From Megascapheus bottae (Eukaryota > Chordata > Mammalia > Rodentia > Geomyidae): a stretch of DNA of 64,000 nt. This document shows, piece after piece, positions 1 through 62,100 of this stretch. The notes under the pieces are model-generated. The model did not search any database and was not told the DNA's origin. It worked only from the letters and a program-made list of their open reading frames with translations. Where the stretch lies: NCBI GenBank assembly GCA_024803745.1, contig JANJXV010000039.1:7495001-7559000 (forward strand), in the 5' to 3' direction. Both the position numbers and the translations under genes were made by a program. Every line of letters begins with the position of its first letter. Position 1 is the stretch's first letter.

Positions 1-300
1 GTGTGTGTGTGTGTGCGCGTGCGTGCGTGCGTGCGTGCGTGCGTGCACATGCACGCACGCCTGCACACACATGTGCATGCTGGTACTGGGGCTTGAACTC
101 AGGGCCTTGTGCTTTTGCTTTTTTCCATTCAAAGGCTAGCAAGCTAGCACCTGATTCACACCTCCACTTCCAGCTTTGTGCTGCTTAAGTGGATATAAGA
201 ATCTCCCAGAGTTGTCTGCCTAGGCTGGCTTTGACCCACAATCCTCACATTCAGCCTCCTTAGTAGTTAGGATTACAGATGTGAGGTACCAGTGCCAGAT
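1..300 (-). repeat. TG/TGCG microsatellite and family A SINE
   Basis: Bases 1-48 are TG then TGCG repeats. 78-300 is an antisense SINE (tail landmarks GGGGCTTGAACTCAGGG, head CAGCCTCCTTAGTAG). All lies in RYR1 intron 54; 301-472 shows no recognised element. Confidence 0.8.
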
Positions 301-472
301 GTTTGTTGATGCTTGAGAACTCTTAAATTCTTCTGCTCCCATTTTCTTATTTTGCCTCTTCTTTTGATCCTACTCTTCCTCTTCAGCCTCTCTCCCCCTC
401 TACTTCACCCTTCCCTAGCTCCATCTCTTATTGAGCTCCTTAGCACCAAACCCCTCCCCGCCATGGCCTTAC

Positions 473-51832
<51,360 letters not shown>

Positions 51833-51984
51833 GATGTCAGGGCTCCCGGGGGCCTGGGCTGAGGTCCGGGGATGGAGGGAAGAGGCTACAGGCTGGGCAG
51901 GTGGGCTGGGGGCGGGTTGGAGCCAGAGACCTCCGGGGACGCCAGAGGCACCCGCGAGGTAGATGGAACTGGGAGGAGGACACG

Positions 51985-52090
51985 CGCGCTGGACAGAGCT
52001 GGGACGGGGTTCCAGCCCGCCCACCGCACCCATTGGCCCAGGGCGCGCGTGGCCACGCCCCCTCGCTCGGAGCCCCGCCCACAGACCTTA
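51985..52090 (-). promoter_or_regulatory. RYR1: RYR1 core promoter / CpG-rich region
   Basis: GC-rich DNA immediately upstream of exon 1. On the minus strand it has a CCAAT box (complement of ATTGG at 52032-52036) and two GC boxes (52053-52061 and 52072-52080), with dense CpG around 52040-52080. No TATA box is evident. The transcription start is inferred to lie between here and 51832; the exact site cannot be read from sequence. Confidence 0.6.
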
Positions 52091-52261
52091 ATCCTTTGCT
52101 AAAACTGCATAGGTGGAGTTAAGGATTGTTTCACTAAAGGCAAACTGAGGCTCTAGGCAGGAAAGCCTTAGCTCTGGGTATCACACAAGAGCAGCTGAAT
52201 ATGCACCATTTAAAGTCTCCTGAACAACAACAAAAAACTTTAAAAAAAAAAAAAAAGTAAA

Positions 52262-52705
52262 ATATAGGGGCATGTGTGGTGCCCTCTAACCCTAGAATTT
52301 GGGAGTCCAAGATAGGAGGATCACAAGTGCAAGGCCAGCTTGAGCTACAAAGTACAACACACACACACACACAAGCAAAACAACAAATAAACACAACACA
52401 CAGAGTTGAAGAGTAAGAACCCCATGCCAGATAGTCTGGGTTTGATTCACCTTATTGAGAGCAGAAAATGAAAACAAGAGTGAGCTGGCTCATACCTGTA
52501 ATCGTAGCTACTCAGGAGGCTGAGACCTGAGTATTTCAGTTGGAAGTCAGGCCACGCTGAAAAGTTAGTAAGACTAAGACTGATCTTCATTTAATTGCCA
52601 AAAAGCCAGAAGTGAAGTTTTGGCTCCAGTGGTAGAGCATTAGCCTTCATCAAACAATGCAAGAAAATGCACAGAGGTCGGGGTTCAAGCCCCAATACAA
52701 GAATG
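52262..52705 (+). repeat. B1 monomer and family A SINE, intergenic
   Basis: A sense B1-like monomer at 52262-52365 (TTTGGGAGTCCAAGATAGG, GGCCAGCTTGAGCTAC) and a sense family A SINE at 52482-52705, both just upstream of the RYR1 promoter. Confidence 0.75.
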
Positions 52706-52961
52706 CATTAAAACAAAAAAAAACAAAAGGAAGAAAAAAAATTAAAACGTAGCCTTACCATGTCCAGTTTTTCAAGAGGTTTTTGTGGATTTGTTTTGTT
52801 TTGTTTTGTTTTTTTACTTTTTGTATTTTCTGGTACCACTCACACTCATTCAGCTTGCTTCTTAGACTTGCTTATTCAAGACCTCGAGACTAGAACAATA
52901 TCACCTAATCTCTTTTTTTTGGGGGGGGGACTGGTTACTCACTTTTCTTTTTTTTTTCTTT

Positions 52962-53425
52962 TTTTTTTTTGCCAGTCTTAGGCTTAAGCTCAGGGCCTGA
53001 GCACTGTCCTTGGACTTTCTCAAGGCTAGAGCTCTACCACTTGAGCCTCAGCACCACTTCTGGCTTTTTTCTATGTATTTGGTACCAAGGAATCAAACCC
53101 CGGTCTTCGTGCATGCTAGGCAAGCACTCTACCACTAGGCCAAACTCCCGGCCCCGGTCATTCACTTTTCCACTCAAGCTTACTCGAACCTCTAGCTGCA
53201 AGATTTCATTTTTTTAAAAATATTCAGGGCTGGGAGTTTGGCCTAGTGGTAGAGTGCTTGCCTAGCATACACGAAGCCCCAGGTTCGATTCCTCAGTACC
53301 ACATACATAGAAAAAAGCCAGAAGTGGTGCTGTGGCTCAAGTGGTAGAGCTCTAGCCTTGAGAAAGTCCAAGGACAGAGCTCAAGCCTCGAGTTCAAGCC
53401 CCACGACTGGCAAAAAAAAAGTTAT
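52962..53425. repeat. Inverted pair of family B SINEs, intergenic
   Basis: Antisense copy 52962-53155 and sense copy 53228-53420. They are close and opposite but differ at several sites, so they are separate insertions. Confidence 0.85.
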
Positions 53426-53834
53426 TCAATGTCAGAAGTCTCCGAAACATTGACATTAATGTAATTATATTAAATAGCAGGTAACTATACCACACTGTTG
53501 AATTACATGAATCAAAAAGGTAATAATTGCATATTTAAGTGAATATTAGATGATAAAATACAATATCATTTGTGCTATACAATCTAGAACACATAATTGT
53601 GTGTTGAATTACTTAAAGTGATCCAAAGCAAAATTAAATTAAGCATTACTTTCCATTAACATTTTACACAGAAGGCAAAATGCTTCTGCATCATTGTGAC
53701 TGATATCATAAGGTATTAATAGTGTGTCTTACTTCTGTCAGTCATCATTAGATGACTTAGAACTCTACCCACACTGGACTGCAGACACTACCCATAACTA
53801 TGATGGCTTTGCAAGAACTTTTTTTCTTTTTTTT
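53426..53834. other. Intergenic AT-rich DNA
   Basis: No gene, RNA or recognised repeat. AT-rich with no notable open frame. Confidence 0.5.
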
Positions 53835-54328
53835 GTCCAGTCCTAAGGACGGAACTCTGTTGGGGGCCAAGTAACGCCATTCTAATAACTTTCTGCTGAG
53901 ACCTGTAGAAGGGGTAAACAAGTGGACCTCTTTATCCTGCCCACCTGTTGTGCTGATAGGCTCCCGCACCCAATATAAGGAGGGGAGTTTTAGAGAGAGA
54001 GATTCCTGCCTTGATGAAGCTGCATGGCGTTTCTGTTCGTGCTCCAGAGAAGCAAGGCTGAGTGCGGGAGGACAGTGGGCCCTCTCCTCTCGCGGCTTGG
54101 ACTGGTTGGGGTGTGTTTTTCCCATCCCTCCTCAAGAGGGACTGGGGACGAAGGACCCCGACAGAACTCAGGCACTGGACACTGTCCCTGGACTTCTTTT
54201 GCTCAAGGCTGGCACTCTACCACGTGAGCCACAGTGCCACTTTCTGTGTATGTGGTACTGAGGAATGGAACCCAGGGCTTCATGCATGCTAGGCAAGCAT
54301 ACTACCACTGTGCCACATTCCCAGCCCT
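53835..54328 (-). mobile_element. Family B SINE split by the solo LTR
   Basis: The tail module is at 53835-53857 and resumes at 54164-54328 (ACTCAGG, GCTCAAGG, ACTCTACCAC landmarks), ending in the ID-like head. The SINE must predate the LTR. Confidence 0.75.
53858..54163. mobile_element. Solo LTR, class II endogenous retrovirus type
   Basis: A 306-bp block begins TGTTGGGG and ends CCCCGACA, imperfect terminal inverted repeats with TG...CA ends. Direct 6-bp duplications GAACTC flank it (53852-53857 and 54164-54169). A TATA-like ATATAAGG sits at 53973-53980. No internal viral genes adjoin it, so it is a solo LTR. The 6-bp duplication and the ends suggest an IAP/ERVK-type element; the family name is inference. 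It splits a family B SINE. Confidence 0.8.
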
Positions 54329-54613
54329 TGCAAGGACTTCTTAATGACTGACCCTTTGGTTTACCCAGGGAACCTGGGGTAGATATCATGGAAATGGGGC
54401 AGCCTCCAGCTCTGGAAGGTTGTTGCTAAGTCCTGCATTCTCCTCTGCCAGAGTGGACACACATGGTTTTGGTATGTGCCCTGGAGCCAATTGAGGAGTA
54501 ATATACCCAGGCCTGTAGTTCATCTAAGCAATGCTGGGAAGCCCTGAGAAATGGCTGCTCATTACCAATCTGGAGGGCTACCCACTCCCAGCTTCTACTT
54601 GGGCATAGTCTAA

Positions 54614-54615
<2 letters not shown>

Positions 54616-54668
<53 letters not shown>

Positions 54669-55030
54669 CAGTTCTGGGGCTTGAACTCAGAGCCTGGACA
54701 CTGTCTAGAAACTTTTTTGCTTAAGGCTAGAGTTCTATCATTTGAGCCACAGCTCTACTTCCAACTTTCTTGGTACTCTATTAGAGATAAGAATCGCACA
54801 GACATCTGGGCACTGGTGGCTCACACCTGTAGTCCTAGCTACTCAGGAGGTTGAGATCTGAGGATCCAGGTTCAAAGCTAGCCTAGATAGGAAAGTGCAT
54901 AAGACTCTTATCTCCAATTAACCTCCAGAAAACTGGAAGTGGTACTGTGGCTAAAAGTGCTAGAGTACTAACTAGCCTTGAGAAAAAGGGTTCAGTCCCC
55001 AAGTTCAAACTCCACAATAGGCCAAAAAAA
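54616..55030. repeat. GT repeat and two SINE pieces, intergenic
   Basis: (GT)n 54616-54667; antisense tail 54668-54800; sense family A 54805-55030. Confidence 0.8.
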
Positions 55031-55429
55031 AGTCTCCTGGACTTTCCTGTCTGAAGTGGCTTCAAACTACAGTCCTCACCAATGCCCTGCTCTGATTTTA
55101 AACATGGCAAGCACAGTGCATTTCCTATCATTTGATGTTTGTACTCTGGTTGCCTCAAGAAAATTCATATTTCTATGTTGAAACATGTATCGCTGTCCCT
55201 GCCTTTTGAGTTTTCACCTTTCTGAGGGCTCAATGTGTTCATACACAAACACCAAAGCCTTTTCCAACCCACTTCTCTGGGGTTTTTCTGGGTCACTAGA
55301 GGCTGGAGACACTGGCACATTGCTAGTTAAGCCCAGCAGGGTGGATGGGGAAAGAGAGAGAAACAGAGACAAGCAGGCAGACAGACAGACATACAGACAG
55401 ACCAAAATAAATATGGTGCTGGGGCCAGG

Positions 55430-56770
55430 CACCATTACCTTATGCCTGCAATCCTATCTATTCAGGAATCTGAGATCTGTAGCATAGAGATTGAAAGCCA
55501 GCCTGAGCAGAAAAGTCCTCAAGACTCCATCTGGAAAATAATCAGCAAAGGGCTGAAATGTAGCTCAGTGGCAAAACATTTGCCTAGCAAATGCAATGTC
55601 CTGGGCTCAATCCCCAATACAAAAAAAAAAAAAGAAAGAAAGAGATCAAAATAATCAGTAAAAAAAAAACAAACAGGCCGGGAGTTTGGCCTAGTGGTTA
55701 AAGTGCTTGCCTAGCATGCATGAAGACCCGGGTTCGATTCCTCGGTACCACATACATAGAAAAAAGCCGGAAGTGGTGCTGAGGCTCAAGTGGTAGAGCT
55801 CTAGCCTTGAGAAAGTCCAAGGACAGTGCTCAGGCCCTGAGCTCAAGCCCAGGACTGGCAAAAAAAAAAAAAAAAAAGAAATAAAAAAAACAAAAAAACC
55901 CTGGGGCAAGGAGGTTAGCCTAGTGGTAGAGTGCTTGCCTAACATGCACAAGCACCAGGGTTTGATTCCTTGGTACCACATACACAGAAAAAAAAAAAGT
56001 TAAAAAAAAAAACAAACCTGGGGGCCGGGAGTTTGGCCTAGTGGTTAAAGTGCTTGCCTAGCATGCATGAAGACCCGGGTTCGATTCCTCGGTACCACGT
56101 ATATAGAAAAAAGCCAGAAGTGGTGCTGAGGCTCAAGTGGTAGAGCTCTAGCCTTGAGAAAGTCCAAGGACAGTGCTCAGGCCCTGAGCTCAAGCCCAGG
56201 ACTGGCAAAAAAATAAAAAAATAAAAAAAACCTGGCTGGAGGTGTGGCTCAAGGAGTAGAGTGCTGGCTAAGCAAGCATCAGGTTCTGAATTCAAATTCT
56301 GTTACAAGAAGAAAGGAAGGAAGGAAGAAAAGAAGGCAGGCACAGCAGTTGGGGGCCAGTGGGTCATGCCTGTACTGTAATCCTTGCTACTCAGAAAGCT
56401 GAAATCTGAGTCTGAGGATCAGGGTTTGAAGTCAGCCTAGACCAGAAACTCCATGACACTCTTTTTTTTTTTTTTTTATGACCCTCTTATCTCCCACAAA
56501 CTACTCAGAAAAATCTGGAAGGGCCACTGTGGCTCAAGTGGTAGTGGTGCTAGCCTTGAACACAAAGAGGCTCAGGGAGGGCAAGGAGTTTAGGTGAGAG
56601 TGCTTGCCTAGCATGCACGAAGACCTGGGTTCGATTCCTTGGTACCACATACATAGGAAAATCCAGAAGCGATACTGTGGTTCAAGTGGTAGAACACTAG
56701 GCCTTGAGAAAGCCCAAGGACAGTGTTCAGGCCCCGAGTTCAAGCCCCAGCACTGGCAAAAAAAAAGGGG
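55430..56770 (+). repeat. Dense sense-strand SINE cluster, intergenic
   Basis: Old SINE 55430-55625; family B 55677-55860, half copy 55905-55990, family B 56023-56208, old fragment 56225-56320, family A 56345-56580, family B 56582-56760. The copies at 55677 and 56023 are nearly identical and have intact tRNA-type A and B boxes (GGTTCGATTCC). Confidence 0.85.
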
Positions 56771-57341
56771 GGGGGCCTCAGGGAAAGCACTCACATCCTG
56801 AATTCAAGCCCAGAACAATCAAAAAAGAAGAAAAGGGGGAGGAGGAAGGCACAGCACATGAATCCATAAAACTCTTCCTGTTACAAGTCAGGCTGGTGGC
56901 GAGCGGGTGTGGGGGCTTAAAAGAATGTTCTATTTCTTGATTTGAATCAATACCGTGTATTTTTTGCTCAGCCACCATTCTTCAACTTAAATATTGAACT
57001 GATAATGTATGCTCTTTTTTGTGTGTACTTCAATTCAAAATGATGTTAAGCATGCCACATTGAGGTAAAAGCACCAAATATACATACTCAAAAGAAAAGT
57101 CCGTTTCCAAGGGCAACAATGTATACACATAAACCTCACAGGCAACAGTTCCGATGAAGCTTAACTAGCATGTAATACCCGTCACTCCCGCCTAATAGAA
57201 ACAGAATGTGTATGTGGGACTTCCAGGAAGTTTACCTCCTTGTCAAACTATTGTAATAAGATTAGAGCACATTGAACTAATATCTGAGAACTCATAGCAG
57301 TGCATGGGGTACAGTAGATGCTACAGAAAGTGCTCCAAGGA

Positions 57342-57620
57342 AAGAGTTTGGCCTAGTGGTAGGGTGCTTGCCTAGCATGCACGAAGTCCTGGGTTCAATT
57401 CCTCGTTACCACATACACAGAAAGGGCTGAAAGTGGTGCTGTGGCTCAAGTGGTAGAGCTCTAGCCTTGAAAAAGCCCAAGGACAGTGCTCAGGCCATGA
57501 GTTCAAGCCCCAGGACTGGCAAAAAGAACAAGAAACTGAAATGTTTTCCAGGTTACAAATAATACCCTTTAAGCCAGGTATGGTGATTCCCACCTGTAAT
57601 CCCAGCACTCTGGAAATGAA
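57342..57620 (+). repeat. Family B SINE and B1-like fragment, intergenic
   Basis: Family B 57342-57525. A short B1-like head (CACCTGTAATCCCAGCACTC) at 57572-57615. 56770-57340 and 57621-58047 show no gene; the latter contains the unmarked RASGRP4 5' region. Confidence 0.75.
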
Positions 57621-58047
57621 CCTTAGTGTTTCATATGCAGGAGTATGCCCGGAGAGAAATTATTTTGTGAGTGTGTTTTTACAGAAATATTAGTCATACT
57701 TAAAAAAAAAAAAAAAGCCCTGCTTTTATTGAAGTGTGATAGTGACAATCTCAAGACAAAAAGATAGGGAGATAGACAGCTGGCTGGGCTGGGGGCAGGG
57801 TGGGGGTGAATGTGCTGGTAGCAGCACCGGAAACCTCAGACTGCAGGGATCCCCAAGTGGGGGAGGGAGCCTTTGGTCTCTCCCCAGCCTCTTCCTTCCC
57901 CCTGGCCTGAGGGTGGGTGGGGAGGGGCAGTTCCTCTTTCCTTCCCAAGCTCAGAGGCCCCAGCTCCCAAGGGGTTGAGAAGCAGGAGCACCCTTGAAGG
58001 GGAGGAGCTGAACCCCAGTCCCACAAGGACCCCCTCCCCGAGGAAGC

Positions 58048-58070
58048 ATGAACAGGAAAGACAGCAAGAG
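58048..58070 (+). CDS. RASGRP4: RASGRP4 exon 1 (coding part)
   Basis: Only 23 coding bases: MNRKDSK plus AG of an Arg codon. The ATG has A at -3. Donor GTAAGA is followed almost at once by a CA-dinucleotide repeat (58082-58130). Confidence 0.9.
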
Positions 58071-58080
58071 GTAAGACACA

Positions 58081-58128
<48 letters not shown>

Positions 58129-58840
58129 ACTACCTTCACCCCAGAGGCCAACAGCAAGTCCTCAGGAAGGTTGGGGGTGTAGGGGGAGATACTTAGGAGG
58201 GGCTAGGATGTCTGGATCCCTCACATTGGGTTAAATTCCTGTTTGGAATTGAGTTACCCCGAATCTTTTTCCCCTGTCCTTCTGCTTTCCACCCCAGCTC
58301 CCACAGCGGGGTGTCTCTCATCTCCCTTGGGGTCTAACTTGTCTCTAATCATACTCACTGCCCACCTCCCTCCCACTAGACTGGGAACTCTTAGGCCTCC
58401 TTCAGGACCCAGGGAACAAAGACTGATGGAAGCTCTTAACACACTCCTGGCTGCCCCAGATACCACAGGGGGCTGCCCGGCAGTCGGCAGGTAAGGGCCA
58501 GGTAGCTGCCTATGCCAGGAGGTGTTGGGAGGAATTCCTAGGTATGCTTGCCCTCTTTTCCACACAGGGGACAGAGGGTGCTCGGTTCCCAGCCTAGGTA
58601 ACTCTTTCAGCCCTCCCCCACCTCTGCTCCCAACATGATTCTGATAAGTGGATGGGTCCTGGGGTCCTTTCCGAGACTATTCAACAGTTTGTGGAACACT
58701 GGCCACTGCATTTCTTGTGCGATCTTAGTTAAGTTCCTCAGTTGCTCTGCTGTCTTTTTCTTGTAATAATAGAGTTGTCATATTGTAAGTTTTTAGTCAA
58801 GTTAGTCTAGATCAGTGATTGGGAACTTTGAAACACATGT

Positions 58841-58889
<49 letters not shown>

Positions 58890-59140
58890 AAGCTTGCTGG
58901 ACTCATCCCTGATGTTTCAGATTCCGTAGATCTAGGTTGGGCCTGTGAGTCTATATTTATATCAATTCCTTGGCAGTACCATTGATGCCGGTTGTGGAGA
59001 ATCACTGACCCGTTTAATGATCAGTCAGCAGTTAGTAAATGCTTGCTATTAGTCAATGATATTCAATATCCATATATTGAACCAAGATGTGCCAGGCAAA
59101 ACATGGTGGCACCTTTGTCATGGGGTTGCCCTCTTGGTAA

Positions 59141-59184
<44 letters not shown>

Positions 59185-62100
59185 CTGCAGGCTTGGCTTC
59201 TAGTCTTCCCCATCCCTTTTTATTCTCTGTCACTTGAACTCAGCTTTTCCACATCTGGGCCACTTATCAGCCTGAGCAAATCAAATCTATTACTTAGAAC
59301 TGCTAAGGAGCCAGGCATTGCTTGATCATAAAAAAAAAAAAAAATTCTGAGAAAGGTTCAAAGATGACCCTCATTTTTCATGTGAGACCAATGGCGACTA
59401 AAGAAAACAAATGACTCACACACCAAAAAAAAAAAAAAAAAAAAAGTCACAGAGCCAACAGAAATTTGTCAAACCCAGTTTTGTCTGGCTCTGGATCTCA
59501 GTTTCTCCTCCTTTGTTCTCCACTTGGAAATGGAGCCTAGGGAGGCATAGAGCAGAGTGAAAATTTATTTTTAAATGTTCCTTGAGGCTGCTGTGGCCCC
59601 AGGGACCCTGCCTAGCTCTGAGGAGACCTAGAGAGGCCATTGCACATTGGTACTTCCTCTTTGGGCTCCAAAATTGAAGGACCTAGAATGAAGGCTATGA
59701 CCCTAGGTTCTGCAAAATATCCACTTAGGGAAAGGGACTAAAAACTTAATACAATATGGAGATCAAGTAGAGGGTGAAGGGGAAAGATTTGCTTCCAGGG
59801 GCCTGACAGCCTGAGTCTCTTTTCATGCTGTCTGGGTTGAGGAGGGAAAAACAATTAAAATAAATAAATAAAGAGGTGAACTACCAGTGGCTCACACCTG
59901 TAATCCTAGCTACTCAGGAGGCTGAGATCTGAGGATTGTAGTTCAAAGTCACCCCTGAGACTCTTATCTCCAATGAACCACCAGAAAACTGGAAGTGGTG
60001 CTGTGGCTCAAAGTGGTAGAGTGCTAGCCTTGAGCTGAAGAGCTCAGAGACAGAGCCCAGGCCCAGAGTTCAAGCCCCACAACCAACAAAAACAACAAAA
60101 GACAAAAATAAGAAACAAGTGAACTACAGAGTCAGAGGGACCAACTCTCTGGGTCATTCCTCAGGGAATGATCTTAGGGGTTCTCTTCTTTGACTTCCTG
60201 AGGTATCAGGACAAAAATCTCAGCAGGACTATGTCAACAGGAAGTCTCTCATGAGGCCTAGGGACTGTATTTATCACGAGGAATATGAAAGCATTGCTTG
60301 GAGGAAGGAGATCTTCAGTTTCTTGGAGGGTTATTTACTAAGGACCCCAGAATTACTTTCTGGGGACTTCCTTGATCCCCTGAGGAAGTAGACTATTCCT
60401 GGGGGGGGGGGTTCTTCCTTGAGTCTCTAGTAGTACAGGAAGAACCTTAGGATATTACTTGTAGGAGAGTTCTTTCATAGTGTCTTAAGGAATTTGGGTT
60501 AAGAGATATCCTGAGGGTTTGCCCAAAGAAAGCCACACCCACAGCTGGGTACAGGTGATCCTGGCTACTCAGAAGGCTAGATCTGAGGATCGTGGTTCAA
60601 AGCCAGCCCAGACACAAATGAAAGTACCGTGAGACTCTTATCTCCAATTAACCACCAGAAAACCAGAAGTGACGCTGTGGGTCAAAGTGGTAGAGCCTTG
60701 AGTTGAGCTCAAAGTGGTAGCCTTGAGCTGAAGAGCTCAGGCACAGCGTCCAAGCCCAGAGTTCAAGCCCCACAACCAACCCCCCCCACCAAAAAAAAAA
60801 AAAAAAAAAAAAAAGCTGGGAGTGGTGGCTCACGCCTGTAATCCTCTCAGAAGGCTGAGATCTGAGGATCGTGGTTTGAAGCCAGCTTGGGCACTAAAAA
60901 GACCATGAGACTCTTATCTCCAATTAACCACCAGAAAACTGGAAGTAGCCCTCAAGGGGTGGGATGGTAGCCTTGAGCTGAAGAGCTCAGGGATAGTGCC
61001 CAGGCCCAGAGTTCAAGTCTCACAACGAAACAACAACAAAAAAGGCATCCCCATGAATCCTTGCTGAGGGACTATGCCCACAGGAAGTCTCATCAGGAAT
61101 GCTCTGGGAAGTCAGGAGGGCAAGGGCGGCTCCGACCAGCCCGACGCCACAAGACCTGCCCCAGTCCTCGAGAAATCAGCAAGGTCATGGCTTCCATGAC
61201 TCTGGGTGTGCTAAGTGAGAACAGCTGCAGCGAAGACGAGCTGCTGGAGAAATGCATCCAGTCGTTTGGTGAGTGTCCCTGGCCCTGGCCAGCCTGCCCA
61301 TCCAACCATGCATTTTCCTTTCTCAGCTAGCAGGCGCAGAAAATGTACATGGAATGATGCTGAATCTTTATGGATAAGACAAACACCTGTATTTGTTTTC
61401 TTCTGAAGTGAGTGAGGTAGAAAGCTCTGTTCAACAAGAAGAGGAAGGTGCAGTGCTTGCCCAAGTTTGGCACAGATAAGGAAACCAGGGCATAAACATG
61501 TTCTATTGTCTGCTCAAGCGCACGCTGGGCGTTACTGGTAGAGTTGGCATTAGAGTCAGGCAGTCCATCCAGTCCTACAAGCTGTCAATCCACTGCCCAG
61601 AAGTCATTTCGATGGAAACCTCCTTCTTAATCTCAGACTCAACTGGCAGCCTCCGCCGCGGGGACCACATTCTCAATATGGTGCTGGCTATGCACAACTG
61701 GGTACTACCTTCTGTGGAGTTTGCCGCCCGTCTGCTGACTTCATATCCTCCCAGTATTGTAAGCTGTGGATGGCGGGCGGGGGGAGGGGGGGACAACCCA
61801 TGTGGGTGCCTGGGAGATAGGAACAGGAGGAGAAGGCAAGCTGGGATACTAAAATAAAAAAGCCTTGACCAGAACTCAGATACCAGAAGGCCACAGAAGA
61901 CACACAGCAGCAGAGACAGCTGCAGATCTGCTATCTAGTCAGGTAGGCCCAGGCCCAAACCCTCAATCCTATACCCAAGACTCCTACCCAAAAGATCTCT
62001 CTCAGACTCCCCAACCCAGTTCCCCCACAGACCCACCCAGAATCAAAATCTAAGACATCCCTGCCTTAGTTCCTAAGACCCTCCCACCTCTGCTCTTTAG

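Noticed and set aside
51833..52033. In-frame upstream ATG at 52033 that would extend the RYR1 N-terminus by 67 residues with no stop
   Set aside because: It lies in the CCAAT/GC-box promoter segment, probably upstream of the transcription start, and the encoded Pro/Ala-rich sequence matches no RyR. The downstream ATG has a strong context and the conserved MGD start.
52962..53420. Second candidate hairpin from opposed SINEs
   Set aside because: The copies differ at many positions, so they are independent insertions and not a recent inverted duplication.
55690..56110. tRNA-gene-like A and B boxes
   Set aside because: These belong to ID-like heads of family B SINEs followed by the tail module; no cloverleaf tRNA with proper ends is present.
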